This document shows, in pieces, positions 42,703-52,099 of a stretch of 53,530 bases of DNA (position 1 is its first letter; every line of letters begins with the position of its first letter). The DNA comes from Thermoanaerobaculia bacterium. Lineage in GTDB: Bacteria; Acidobacteriota; Thermoanaerobaculia; Multivoradales; JAHEKO01. Position numbers and translations under genes: made by a program. Location of the stretch: the NCBI GenBank assembly GCA_945787575.1, contig CALZKB010000019.1:1-53530 (forward strand), written 5' to 3'. The notes below the pieces were generated by a model. It saw only the letters and a program-made list of their open reading frames with translations. It searched no databases and was not told the DNA's origin.

Positions 42703-43458
42703 ATGAAGAAGAGAGTACCTTCGTGCACCCTCGGTATCCTCCTTGTGTTCGCTCTCTCCGCCGCCCAAAGCTACGGAGGGACCGCTCCTGCCGGCGGGGG
42801 CGACCCGGGCGTCCTGCCCGCGGACCTCAACCTTGGCGCTGACGAGTTCTGGGAGAATTTCGACTCTTACGTCGACGGTAGCGAGATGCATGGCCAGGGC
42901 GGCTGGAAAGGCTGGGACAACAATCCCGCGTTCGGCGCATTGGTGACCAGCGCCTTCTCGCACAGCAGTCCGCACTCTGTGGATATCACCGGCAGCTCCG
43001 ATCTCGTGCACGAGTTCGCGGGCTTCACCAGCGGCCAGTGGGTCCTGACCGCCTGGGTCTACGTTCCGGCCGGAACGCCGCTGAGCTACATCCTCGCGCT
43101 CAACACCTACGCCGACGGCGGACCCTATAACTGGTCGACGCAGGTTTTCTTCGACGCCATGAGTGGGGTAGTGGTGTCCGATTTCGATGGCGGCACGCTA
43201 CCGATCGTCACCGACGACTGGGTCGAGTTTCGGGTCGAGATCGACCTCGACACAGACACTCAGGTGGGCTATTACGACGGCCAGCAGCTGTACTCCAAGA
43301 GCTGGACGGAGGGTGTCAGCGGAGGGGGCGTGCTCAACATCGCGGCGATCGATCTCTTCGCCAATGGAGCGACGTCGGTCTACTACGACAACGTCTCCCT
43401 GTGCCCCGCGTCGGGCTGCTTGGTACCGGTCGAGCTGAAGTCGATCTCGATCGACTGA
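42703..43458 (+). CDS. Secreted concanavalin-like (jelly-roll) protein
   Basis: The product has 251 residues. AAAGGAAG precedes ATG 42703, which opens a signal peptide (LGILLVFALSAAQSYGG). The mature protein reads like a LamG/concanavalin-type jelly roll: FWENFDSYVDG, GQGGWKGWDN, SPHSVDITGSSDLVHEF, SGQWVLTAWVYVP, WVEFRVEIDLDTDTQVGYYD and SVYYDNVSLC. Such domains bind carbohydrate or act in adhesion. It ends CLVPVELKSISID, a short hydrophobic/acidic tail that resembles endings seen in other secreted proteins of this kind of bacterium and might be an export tag. It is 94 bp upstream of the RiPP-like gene. Confidence 0.72.
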   Translation: MKKRVPSCTLGILLVFALSAAQSYGGTAPAGGGDPGVLPADLNLGADEFWENFDSYVDGSEMHGQGGWKGWDNNPAFGALVTSAFSHSSPHSVDITGSSDLVHEFAGFTSGQWVLTAWVYVPAGTPLSYILALNTYADGGPYNWSTQVFFDAMSGVVVSDFDGGTLPIVTDDWVEFRVEIDLDTDTQVGYYDGQQLYSKSWTEGVSGGGVLNIAAIDLFANGATSVYYDNVSLCPASGCLVPVELKSISID

Positions 43459-43501
43459 TCGGTCCTCAGCGGGAGGTAACTCCTGATCCTTCGAAAAATA
43501 G

Positions 43502-43527
43502 TAGCTTGTCAGTCCTGATACAAGCTA
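43502..43527. promoter_or_regulatory. Inverted repeat upstream of the RiPP-like gene
   Basis: TAGCTTGT at 43502-43509 pairs perfectly with ACAAGCTA at 43520-43527, around a 10-bp loop. The repeat ends 24 bp before the ATG of the next gene. It could be an operator or an mRNA hairpin; no T-run follows, so it is unlikely to be a terminator for the preceding gene. Confidence 0.45.
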
Positions 43528-43551
43528 TGGACTGGAACGGGAAGGCCTATC

Positions 43552-43944
43552 ATGAGCCAGCAATGGTCCGAAGAGTCCTTTAGAGATAGCCTCAAACAGC
43601 TTCTGCGGCGGGCCGCTATCGATCCGACTTTTCGTCAGAAGTGCTTGGAAAGCGCCCAAGGAGCCATTCAGGAGATCAGTGGTCAGGATGTGTCTAGAGA
43701 GGTCCCGGTTCGGTTTGTCGAAGAACTGGAGGAGCTGGTGTTTGTCTTGCCGAAACAGCTCACCGGAGCCGACGGTCTAACGGTCGAGGACTTGCGGTCA
43801 GCGGCCGGCGGTGACGATGGGGGCCCCGAGAGGGGCGAGCTCGTGAAGATCCGCAGACACGTCGAGGGCTGTCTGGCCGCCGCTCTGGCCTATTATCGGT
43901 GTGTTGGGGACCTCAAACGACTATCGTTGGGGCCCAAGAAATAG
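43552..43944 (+). CDS. Candidate RiPP precursor with nitrile-hydratase-type (NHLP) leader
   Basis: The product has 130 residues. ATG 43552 follows GGGAAGG. Residues 10-66 resemble the NHLP/TOMM leader fold: SLKQLLRRAAIDPTFRQKCL, an intermediate helix, then VPVRFVEELEELVFVLP. This leads to GLTVEDLRSAAGG (75-87), a leader ending in Gly-Gly as in peptides cut by C39-type proteases. The 43 residues beyond (88-130) start DDGGPERG and include EGCLAAALAYYRCVG, with Cys107 and Cys117. No YcaO, LanM, radical SAM, C39 protease or exporter is encoded nearby, so any modifying enzymes would act in trans. It converges with a glycosyltransferase gene one base away. The alternative is a small non-RiPP protein with an NHLP-like fold. 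Confidence 0.55.
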   Translation: MSQQWSEESFRDSLKQLLRRAAIDPTFRQKCLESAQGAIQEISGQDVSREVPVRFVEELEELVFVLPKQLTGADGLTVEDLRSAAGGDDGGPERGELVKIRRHVEGCLAAALAYYRCVGDLKRLSLGPKK

Positions 43945-43945
43945 A

Positions 43946-45787
43946 TCACTGCTTGCGCCGCAGGATCTCGACTCCGTACTCCTCCGGGTGCTGCAGGGGT
44001 GGGCTGCCGGTGATGTGCTCACTGTCGTAGTGGTCTCGCACCCAGCGGTAGAGCTTCTCGCCATAATCGGTGCCAAACAGCAGTGGGCCGTACTCCGAAG
44101 TGGCTTTGTGGGTCAGCACGACGATGTCCGGTTTCGCGCGCTCCATGGCGTCGATCATCGCGTCTTCGCCATAGAGGAGGAGCTCCGGCGGCATGAAGTT
44201 GATGAAGGGCGTGGGATTGGGTCGGCGCGACCAGTAGTTTAGGGTGACGCCCTCGGGAACGACCACCATCGTGGCCTCGTCCGGGAAACGCGTTTGCAGT
44301 TCGTCCAGGGTTTGCTGGAAGAGCTGGCCGCGCACCCGGTCGCCGTACATGCGGTCGCGGCCCTGCCCCACCGGCCATGCCTTCTCCTCGTACTTTCGAG
44401 CTGACATCTGGTTGAGGGTGACCGCCATGCTGGCGAGGATGCCCACCGTCGCCAGGGTCAGGCCGAAGGCACGCGCCCGGCGGCCGGCCAACGCCGCGGG
44501 CAACCAACCTGCCAGGCAGACCACGACACAAGCCATGGCCGGCATCGCCAGGGCGAAACCGTAGTGGTAGACGCGAGCATTCAGGATCATCTTCGCCAAG
44601 AGGACCAGCGAGAACGCCAGGAGACCGACCCGCACCACCAGCCGTTCACCCAGCTCTGTGTCGCGGCTCCTGGTATACCACCAGAGGTTCCCGGCGAGCG
44701 CGAGCAAGACCAAGAGCGGCAGGGCGCGCGGCGCCTGATCCCAGCGCACTCCAGCGAGCCGGCTCCAGAAGAAGTAGACGAGCCCGGCCACGCCACCGAC
44801 GAGCGTGCGCATCCTAAAGGACGCTACCTTGCGCTCCACGAACGCCACCGGCGCCAGCAATCCCAGCAGGATGACGAACCACTTCAGGACGGCAGTCAGG
44901 TTGGACCAAGGCTCGTCGAAACCCATGCCACGGGAATAGAACTTCAGCTGAGAGACCTCTCCGGAGAGGATGTTGAGCCAGGAGCCGAGGAGACCGCGCG
45001 AAGCGGGGCCGGCGCCGATGGACACGCTCAACGACACCCACGCCACGAGAACCACCACGGCGCTCCCTAGCGCCAGACGGACCACCGAAGCCACCCGTCC
45101 CCCCGGACCGGGTCGCAGGAGGCAGATGGCGAGGACGCCCGCACCGGCCGCCAGAAAGATCTCCACCTTGGTCAAGAACACCAGGCCCAGCAGTACTCCC
45201 GCGACCACCCAGAGGCGGGTCGAATCAACCGCGCCACGGCCGGCCGTCACCAGCAGCAGAACCAGCGACAGGGTCACGCCGTGGGTCATCTCATGGGAGT
45301 AGGGAGTGACCCAATTGAAGTTGCCGTAGTGCCCCAGGTGCTGGAAAGCGAAAAGACCCAGCAACGTCAGCGGAGCGAGCATCGCCGTCACTGCCGGATC
45401 CGCACGACGAAACAGCAGCGCCAACAGCACGCACGCCAGAGCCAGCACCAGCAGGTTCACCCCCACCAGCGTCGAGAATCCGGTGCCAAAGAGCCGGAAG
45501 GCCCACTCGTTCACGACCGGCGACAGCGGGCCGTTGAAATACGACACGTCCCGGTACAGCGCGTCGCCCTCGACGAGCCGCCAAGGCGTGTAGAGCTCTC
45601 GACCGAAGTCCACCTGCACGTCCGCCCACTTGCGCCAGGACGTCGAGAGCTGCGGCCACGCGCAGACCACGCACACCAGCACCCCGGCGAGCCACGAAAG
45701 CCGGCGCGATCGGTCGACTGCCGGTTGCAGAGGCTTGTCCACCCGCGGCGCAGCCGACGGTTTCTCCTTCGGTTGTCGCCTACCCAT
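43946..45787 (-). CDS. Multi-span membrane glycosyltransferase-like protein (GT-C type)
   Basis: The product has 613 residues with about eleven membrane spans. The first periplasmic loop carries DFGRELYTPWRLVEGDALYR then DVSYFNGPLSP, a pattern of GT-C enzymes (ArnT/PMT-like) in which the Asp/Glu in this loop are catalytic and the donor is a polyprenyl-phosphate sugar. The C-terminal 170 residues form a soluble domain (PDEATMVVVPEGVTLNYWSR). It would transfer a sugar to lipid or protein on the outer face of the inner membrane. Its ATG lies inside the end of the sulfatase-like gene (8-bp overlap), so the two are coupled; a common role in envelope glycan modification is a fair inference. Confidence 0.8.
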   Translation of the reverse strand: MGRRQPKEKPSAAPRVDKPLQPAVDRSRRLSWLAGVLVCVVCAWPQLSTSWRKWADVQVDFGRELYTPWRLVEGDALYRDVSYFNGPLSPVVNEWAFRLFGTGFSTLVGVNLLVLALACVLLALLFRRADPAVTAMLAPLTLLGLFAFQHLGHYGNFNWVTPYSHEMTHGVTLSLVLLLVTAGRGAVDSTRLWVVAGVLLGLVFLTKVEIFLAAGAGVLAICLLRPGPGGRVASVVRLALGSAVVVLVAWVSLSVSIGAGPASRGLLGSWLNILSGEVSQLKFYSRGMGFDEPWSNLTAVLKWFVILLGLLAPVAFVERKVASFRMRTLVGGVAGLVYFFWSRLAGVRWDQAPRALPLLVLLALAGNLWWYTRSRDTELGERLVVRVGLLAFSLVLLAKMILNARVYHYGFALAMPAMACVVVCLAGWLPAALAGRRARAFGLTLATVGILASMAVTLNQMSARKYEEKAWPVGQGRDRMYGDRVRGQLFQQTLDELQTRFPDEATMVVVPEGVTLNYWSRRPNPTPFINFMPPELLLYGEDAMIDAMERAKPDIVVLTHKATSEYGPLLFGTDYGEKLYRWVRDHYDSEHITGSPPLQHPEEYGVEILRRKQ

Positions 45788-47210
45788 CCGAATCCGTCAG
45801 ATAACCCAGCGACCTGAGCCGAGCGCGCATCTCGTCATTGAGCTCCAACGAATCCGCTTCCCGCTCGCCCAGCGCCCGCTTCAGCGCCAGGGCCCGCTGG
45901 AAGGTGGTCAGCAGCTCCTTCGCACCCTGCCGGCGTTGGCTCTCGAACCTCGTGGTACCGGGAGAAATCGGCCTGCTCTCGGTCGGGTCGTCGTCGAGGC
46001 GCAGTAGAAAAGCGCCCTCATCGTCGGCCGGCCGGTAGATCTTCCGGTCGTTGGTTCGCAGCGCCCGCTGCGACTGGCCGTCGATCATCAACTCGGCCAG
46101 CGCCGGCGCCGGCGCCAGCTCCTCTCCTCGCAGCAATGGCCACAGGCTGCGGCCGGCCAGCGGCAAGGGAGACGCGCGCGTGATCTCGACGAAGGTCGGC
46201 ATCAGATCGACCAGACGCACCTGATCCGTCACCACCTGGTTGCCCGGTAAGACGCTCGGCCACCAGATCACCAGTGGTACCTTGAGGACCTCGTCGAACA
46301 GGTGCTTGTGGTGCCCCTTGTCGCGGTGCTCGAAGAACTCCTCTCCGTGGTCAGCCGTGACGACCACCATGGTGTCTTCCAGCAGGCCTCGTTTGCGCAG
46401 GTGTCCGAGCATCGTCGCGACGATCTCGTCGGTGAAGCGGATCTCGCCGTCATACAAGGCCAGGACGTGCTCCAAGTCGCGGGCCGGCATGCCGGGCCGG
46501 ATGTTCGGGTCGGACATGAGCCGGCCGCTGATGCTGCCCTCATAGGCCGGATCGAACATCGTGTCGTAGGGCGGTGGTGGCATGAAGTCGTAGTGCACGT
46601 CCCAGAGATGCACGAACAGGAAGAAGGGTCGGTCACTCTGCCGGCTATCGGCCCAGCTTCGCACCGCCTCCAGGGTTCGCGGACCGGTGATGTCCCGGTG
46701 GCTGTTGCCTCGGCGCTGGCGGGCTTCGCGACGCACCTCTTCGCCGGCGGCCTCGTCAGGCGTGGTCGTCATGCAGCTGGCGTAGCTATCGAATCCCTGC
46801 CCCATGCCGAAGACCGGATGCAGGTACGGCCCGCCGAAGAAGCCGACCGTTTCGTAACCTACCGCGCCCAACACTTCAGCCAGCGTGACGTGACCATCGT
46901 TGAGCGTCAGCCCGTTGTCGACCAGACCGTGGGTGGAATCGTAGAGGCCGGTCAACATGGCCGCGTGCGACGGCAGCGTCCACGACGTGGTGCTCACCGC
47001 ATTCTCGAAACGGATGCCTTCGGCGGCCAGCCGGTCCAGAAACGGGCTTGTATTCCTGGGGTAGCCGTAGCTCCCCAGATGATCCGGCCGCAGACTGTCG
47101 ATCGAGATCAGGATCAGGTCGGGTGGCTGCCGTGGAGGCTCGGGAGCCTCCTTGACGCCGCCGCAACCGATCAGGCAGACACCGATGAAGCCCCCGAGCC
47201 CCGCCCTCAT
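45780..47210 (-). CDS. Sulfatase-superfamily lipoprotein with Thr at the nucleophile position
   Basis: The product has 476 residues from ATG 47210. The lipobox is CLIGC (Cys16). The metal-binding start ISIDSLRPDHLGSYGYPRN and the later VVVTADHGEEFFEHRDKGHH are classic for the alkaline-phosphatase/sulfatase fold. The activation motif, however, reads TLPSH (78-82), so the formylglycine Cys/Ser of true sulfatases is replaced by Thr, as in phosphotransferase-like members. It may therefore hydrolyse or transfer phosphoesters rather than sulfates. It overlaps the downstream membrane glycosyltransferase gene by 8 bp and probably acts on the same envelope polymer. An earlier ATG at 47282 would hide the signal peptide. 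Confidence 0.85.
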   Translation of the reverse strand: MRAGLGGFIGVCLIGCGGVKEAPEPPRQPPDLILISIDSLRPDHLGSYGYPRNTSPFLDRLAAEGIRFENAVSTTSWTLPSHAAMLTGLYDSTHGLVDNGLTLNDGHVTLAEVLGAVGYETVGFFGGPYLHPVFGMGQGFDSYASCMTTTPDEAAGEEVRREARQRRGNSHRDITGPRTLEAVRSWADSRQSDRPFFLFVHLWDVHYDFMPPPPYDTMFDPAYEGSISGRLMSDPNIRPGMPARDLEHVLALYDGEIRFTDEIVATMLGHLRKRGLLEDTMVVVTADHGEEFFEHRDKGHHKHLFDEVLKVPLVIWWPSVLPGNQVVTDQVRLVDLMPTFVEITRASPLPLAGRSLWPLLRGEELAPAPALAELMIDGQSQRALRTNDRKIYRPADDEGAFLLRLDDDPTESRPISPGTTRFESQRRQGAKELLTTFQRALALKRALGEREADSLELNDEMRARLRSLGYLTDSDG

Positions 47211-47362
47211 TGCCGCGACGACCGCCGGTGTCGGACAGATCCGATCCAGGAGCATTGGGTGAATACTAGCGCCCGAGCCCATCGGGACATCAGGATGCCG
47301 AGCCGATGCCGAAAAGCGAGCTTCCGAGCATCACGCCGAGTCTCTCCCGATCACGGCCCTTC

Positions 47363-49639
47363 TCAGCGGATCCAGGCGTAGCCGAGCTTGAAGAAGAAGG
47401 TGCGGTCGGTACGGGTGAGATCCACGTCCGTGAGGCCGAGCTGGTTGTCGGCGTAGCCGACGAAGAGCACGGTGCGAGCGTTGAGCTTGTAGGAGTAGAG
47501 AAGTTGGGTGAAGAGGGTCTCGGTCTCGGGCTCTACGGCGAAGCTGTAGAGCTCGGGGTCTCGAGTGACATCCAGCCATTGGAAGATGCCGCGCACGAGC
47601 ATCCGGACGTTGAAGTTGTAGACCAAGCGAAGCTGGCTCAGGTTGGCCTCGAACAGCTCGCCGCCGGCCACCTCCAATCGCCGCAAGGTGTGATCGACAC
47701 TGACGTTGACGTGCCGGCCGATCTTGGCTTCGACCGACGGATTGACGAACAGCTGATCGGCTCGCTGGTTGTTCGAAAAATCGATCCCGTCACTGATCTC
47801 GGCAAACACGTCGAAGTTGATAGCGCCGCTGGGCTGCAGCGAAAAGAACACGGAGCCACCGTCGAGGTCCTCGTAGAGGACCGCGTCGAAGAGCTCTTCC
47901 CTACGCAGCACGAGCAGTTCGATCACCGACTGCTGAGGGCCTCTGAGCGTGGTCCACAGCTGAGCGATCTCGTCGGTCAGCCGGCCGTCGTGATCCTCGG
48001 TACGGTTGAGGTAGCCGGCCACGTTCCACTGGTCGAACCAATCGTCGTCCTCACCCCAGAAACGGCGCGTGGCGACCATTTGACCCTTGAGGATATCCAC
48101 TCGCGGCAGGAAGCCGCTGTCGGCCCGGAAGTCCGTGCCGTAGTCCTCGTAGTCCACCGCGAAGTTCCACTTGCGGGTGTCGTACTCGTAGCGCACCTCC
48201 CAGAAGTCGTCCTCGAAGGCGTCGGCGGGCTGATCGAACTGCGCGGCCACGGATCGCGGGTAGAGGGTGTCGGACCGCAGGTAGTGAACCAGCAGGGTGT
48301 CCGTTTCCCGCGGGCGGAAGAATCCGTCCACTCCGACGACGCGGTTGTGGTAGCCATCGCCCTCTCTGCCGGTGTAGACGAGGCCGACGGCCGACGCTTC
48401 ACCCACGTCGCGGCGGTAGCGCGCGACCCCACTGGTCACAGACTGCATCAGCAGCGTCGATTCGGAGCCCTGGTTCGAGGGGAAGACGAGGCTGTTGACC
48501 GCGTCCTCGACCACGAAGATCCCGAACCCGTTCCGGTTCTGTTTGGCGGCCAGCTTGAGCCCCCAGTCGGGATCGACCACCGTGCGGGTGAAGACGATCC
48601 GGTTGGGGGTGCTGAACGAGCTGATGCCCTCGAGGAAGAACGGCCGCTTCTCCTCGAAGAAGAGCGCGAAGCGCTCGTTGACGTCGAGCTGGGCGACATC
48701 GGCCTCCACCTGTGAGAAGTCGGGATTGAGGGTGCCGGTCAGAGTCAGGTCCGGGGTGATCCCCCAGCGCACGGTCAGACCCGCATCGACATCCTCTTCG
48801 CCGGTTACCAGGTCGCCGGCGGGGAACGTGTCCAGGGTGTCGGTCCGCGCGGCGGTCAGCGTCGGGTCGATCTCCAGATTGCGGCCCGGCTCCAGACCCT
48901 CGAGACCCGTGACCTTGTCGAACTGACAGACGATGCAGGACTGATTCCAGTCCCTGCCGCTCGAGTTCATGCGATGACGGCTGCTCCGGGGGTAGGAACG
49001 CCCCACGTCGAACCCCCAGGTCTGGGGGCCGCGGGTGTTGGGGAAGCGCAGCTGGTTCAGCGGGAAGGCGATCTCGACTTCGAAGCCGTCCGCGGTGATC
49101 CTGCCCATCGAGTCCCAGATCATGTCCCACGACCAGTCCTCGGACCGGTCGACCGCGCTCGATAGCGCGTCGGCCTGCACCCCCAGCGGATTGACCCGGA
49201 ACTGGACGTTGCGGCGCTGATCGTCGAAGGTGTCGATCTGCACGATGACGTAGTCGTCCTGGATCAGCGTGTCGATCTGATCCCGGTCCATCAGGTGCGC
49301 CCGAATCTGCGACGGCTCGGGGTCCCAGGCCCGGAATCCCACGTAGACGTTGCGGGTGTCGTAGGTCACGTAGGCGAGCGTCCGGACCGGCGGCTCGACG
49401 TTGTCGCCGGGGAACCACTCGTAGTCGATGGAGATCTCGGTTGCGTCCGACCAGGCCAGCTCGTCCAAGACGCCGTCGATGGCGATCTCGGAACTGGCGG
49501 GACGGACCGCGTAGACCGTGGGCTGTCTGGGCAGCGCCGGCTTCTCTTCGTTGCCCTCCCGGACCAACCCGGACAAGGAGCCCGTGACCCAGAGGCCGCA
49601 GGCTAGAACGATCGCGATGTGCCGCATCAAGAGCAGCAT
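47363..49639 (-). CDS. DUF5916 outer-membrane protein with CBM9-like N-terminus
   Basis: The product has 758 residues. I chose ATG 49639, which has TTGGAG directly upstream; a second ATG four codons later is possible. After the signal peptide, residues about 35-200 are a CBM9-like sugar-binding domain (EIAIDGVLDELAWSDATEIS, NVYVGFRAWDPEPSQIRAHL). The rest is a DUF5916 beta-barrel (LTGTLNPDFSQVEADVAQLD, ERFALFFEEKRPFFLEG, then repeated amphipathic strands), ending FFFKLGYAWIR. DUF5916 proteins are predicted to bind glycans and span the outer membrane; function is unproven. It lies upstream of the sulfatase-like gene on the same strand, 150 bp away. Confidence 0.88.
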   Translation of the reverse strand: MLLLMRHIAIVLACGLWVTGSLSGLVREGNEEKPALPRQPTVYAVRPASSEIAIDGVLDELAWSDATEISIDYEWFPGDNVEPPVRTLAYVTYDTRNVYVGFRAWDPEPSQIRAHLMDRDQIDTLIQDDYVIVQIDTFDDQRRNVQFRVNPLGVQADALSSAVDRSEDWSWDMIWDSMGRITADGFEVEIAFPLNQLRFPNTRGPQTWGFDVGRSYPRSSRHRMNSSGRDWNQSCIVCQFDKVTGLEGLEPGRNLEIDPTLTAARTDTLDTFPAGDLVTGEEDVDAGLTVRWGITPDLTLTGTLNPDFSQVEADVAQLDVNERFALFFEEKRPFFLEGISSFSTPNRIVFTRTVVDPDWGLKLAAKQNRNGFGIFVVEDAVNSLVFPSNQGSESTLLMQSVTSGVARYRRDVGEASAVGLVYTGREGDGYHNRVVGVDGFFRPRETDTLLVHYLRSDTLYPRSVAAQFDQPADAFEDDFWEVRYEYDTRKWNFAVDYEDYGTDFRADSGFLPRVDILKGQMVATRRFWGEDDDWFDQWNVAGYLNRTEDHDGRLTDEIAQLWTTLRGPQQSVIELLVLRREELFDAVLYEDLDGGSVFFSLQPSGAINFDVFAEISDGIDFSNNQRADQLFVNPSVEAKIGRHVNVSVDHTLRRLEVAGGELFEANLSQLRLVYNFNVRMLVRGIFQWLDVTRDPELYSFAVEPETETLFTQLLYSYKLNARTVLFVGYADNQLGLTDVDLTRTDRTFFFKLGYAWIR

Positions 49640-49844
49640 CTCCAAGCGCCGGAGTCTTCGGCGCCGCGAGCAGACAAAGCCCCGCAAAGGTACGTCTCGG
49701 GACTCGGCAACAAAGCTAATGCCGGCCGCACCGGGAGTCGCCACCTGAAGAGGTAGGCGAGGACCCCTCGCTCGTCAATCCGCTGTCGTCACAGTCGTGG
49801 ACGGGCATCCTACCGCCTGCTCCGGTGCGCTCGACGGGAACGGC

Positions 49845-51810
49845 TTACGGCACAGTGGCCGACCAAGCCGACGTGTCGCCCGACTCGAAGCCGTCGGCGA
49901 AGATACTCAGGAGCGTTGCCCGAACCCCACTGGCATCGGTTGCGATGTAGATCGCGTCGTCGGCGCGGGCGAACGCCTGCCCGCGGGGGATGGGAACGCC
50001 GGAGTCGACCTCGGTCCAGACCGAACCACCCCTCGTCCGATAGACGCCTCCGAAAAGAAGCCCCAGGTAGATGTCGTCCCCATCGGCAGACAACTTCTCT
50101 GGGAGCATGAAGGGCAAGCCGTTGTTCGCCGGCGTCCAGTTCATCCCGCCGTCTACGCTCTTGAACATGCCATCGCCCTGGAACCCGGCATAGAGGTCAC
50201 CGTTCTCCGCGACCGCCAGTGAACGAGTCTCGGCCTGGAGCGGCAGCCCGGTGTTGACTTCGAACCAGACGTCGCCTCCATCGGTGCTCTTGAATACGCC
50301 GTTACCACGCGTACCGGCGTACAGATTCGTCCCATCGGTCGCCAGCGCCTTGACGTCGAGGTTCGGCAGCCCGTTGTTGACCGGATCCCAGCTGCTCCCG
50401 CCGTCGGAGCTTCGATATACGCCGGCCTCGGCAGTCCCGAAAAAGACGTCCGTGCCGAGCTCTTCGAGCGCTTGATACCCCAGGAAAGGAGTGGAGAAGA
50501 CCAACGCCCAACTATCCCCGTCGTCGGTGCTCTTCAGTATCCCCTGGGTCCAAGCCGTGGCGAACAGCCCGGCACTCGACTCTCGGAGGGCGAGGATCAC
50601 TTGATGGGCGAGGTCGGTATTCGTCCAGTTCTGCCCGGAATCAGTGCTCTTGAGAATTCCACGCCACCCGGTGCCGGCGACCAGGTCGCCGTTGTCCAGT
50701 GCCAGAAGGCTGAACACGTTCGAAGCGATCAGCCCTAGATTCGAATCGTTCCACGACGCGCCGCCATCGCTGCTCGTGTAAACGCCGGAGAGGAGACCGG
50801 CAACCAGATCGTCTCCAAGCGCGGCCACGGAAGAGATCTCTTCGACGAGACCCGTGTTGATGGGGATCCAGTTGGCGCCGCCGTCGGTGCTCTGGTAGAC
50901 CCCATGGAAAGTACCCGCAAACAGATCAGTACCCGAAGCAAAGATGGTCGGTACGGTCTCCAACGGTGGCAGCCCGTTGCTGGCATCCGCCCAATTGTCA
51001 CCGCCGTCGCCGCTCTTGAAGATCCCGCCCTGGTGCAGTCCCGCAAAGAGGTCGGAGCCCGAGACGGCCAGACTGCGGACCATGCCCCCTACGTCCGGCA
51101 AGCCTGTGTCTTCCCAGGAAACTCCTCCATTCACGGTCTTGAACACCTGGGGAGCGACACCCGCACTCAGTCCGTCGGTGCCCGCATAGACTGCACTTCC
51201 ATCGGAGACGAGGGACCAGATGTAGAGGTTCGTCACCCCATTGTTGACCGCAAACCAACTGTCTCCGCCGTCGACGCTCTTGAACACGCCTCCATTGAAC
51301 ACCCCCGCGTAGAGCTCACTGCCGCTCACCGCCAGCGCCATCACATTGGTTCGGAACACTTGAACCAGCCCGTCGCACAGCTGCGTCCAGCTGTCGCCAC
51401 CGTCGGCGGACCTGAACACGCACATCGAGGTGGCGGCAAAGAGATCGCTGCCGGACGAAACGAGAGCTCGAACGTTCGGGTACGCCCCTGGAAGGCCGGC
51501 GTTGCCCTGGACGTTCACCAAGCCGGCGTCGGCCGGAGACCAGGTGGCGCCGCCATCGGTGCTCTTGAAGATCCTTCCCCCGCTGTCAGACACGCCACTG
51601 GCTCCCGTGCCCGCGTAGACGACGCTCGGATCCTTCGAGTCGACGGCGGTCGTCGTCGCGGTCAGAGAGCCTCTTGTAGCTTTCTCATATCCGGATCTCC
51701 CTGACGTCGATTGATCTAAGAGGAGCCATCGCGCGTGACTCGATACCCCAAGTGGCCGGCATGGCCAGGAGCACCGCGGATCCGAGAGCCACCGAGGCTC
51801 TCGCACTCAT
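49845..51810 (-). CDS. Secreted BNR/Asp-box propeller protein with N-terminal frameshift
   Basis: At least twelve Asp-box repeats of the form SxDGGxxW (STDGGATW, SADGGDSW, SVDGGDSW, SSDGGASW and so on) make one or two sialidase/sortilin-like propellers. The end, IFADGFESGDTSAWSATVP, matches that of the FG-GAP protein at 7360-9735. The frame with the repeats has no signal peptide. A different frame starting at ATG 51810 gives MSARASVALGSAVLLAMPAT, a good signal sequence, and stops at 51685. In the main frame the protein continues from SGYEKATRGSLTA. A one-base indel near 51690-51700 would restore a normal secreted protein. Either the gene is recently broken or the base is a sequencing error. 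The role is probably extracellular binding. Confidence 0.78.
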
Positions 51811-52099
51811 CGTCACGACGGAGTGTGCCTTTCGAGGGTCCCTCCACTAGAGTTCAGAATCAGAACGCCGTCGCCAGACCCCGAGGGGCGGGTCGAAATA
51901 CCTACCTGAATAGGCGGGTGCATCGATCGGTTGCCTGGCCGTCTCGGGCGCTATTCCAACAGAGCCGACGAAGATCGAGATCGCATCACTTCCCCTCGGA
52001 GTCCCCGCCCTTTCGGGTGTGTCGAGCTACTGCCCTGGCGGCTCTGTTCCGGAGCGGGACGACCCGCTACGGTGGTGACGAGAGAAGAAGGGGCTTTCG

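Noticed and set aside
43946-51810. Minus-strand block as the maturation and export locus of the RiPP-like peptide
   Set aside because: None of its genes is a cyclodehydratase, lanthionine synthetase, radical SAM enzyme, C39 protease or ABC exporter, and the strand is opposite. Adjacency alone is not evidence.
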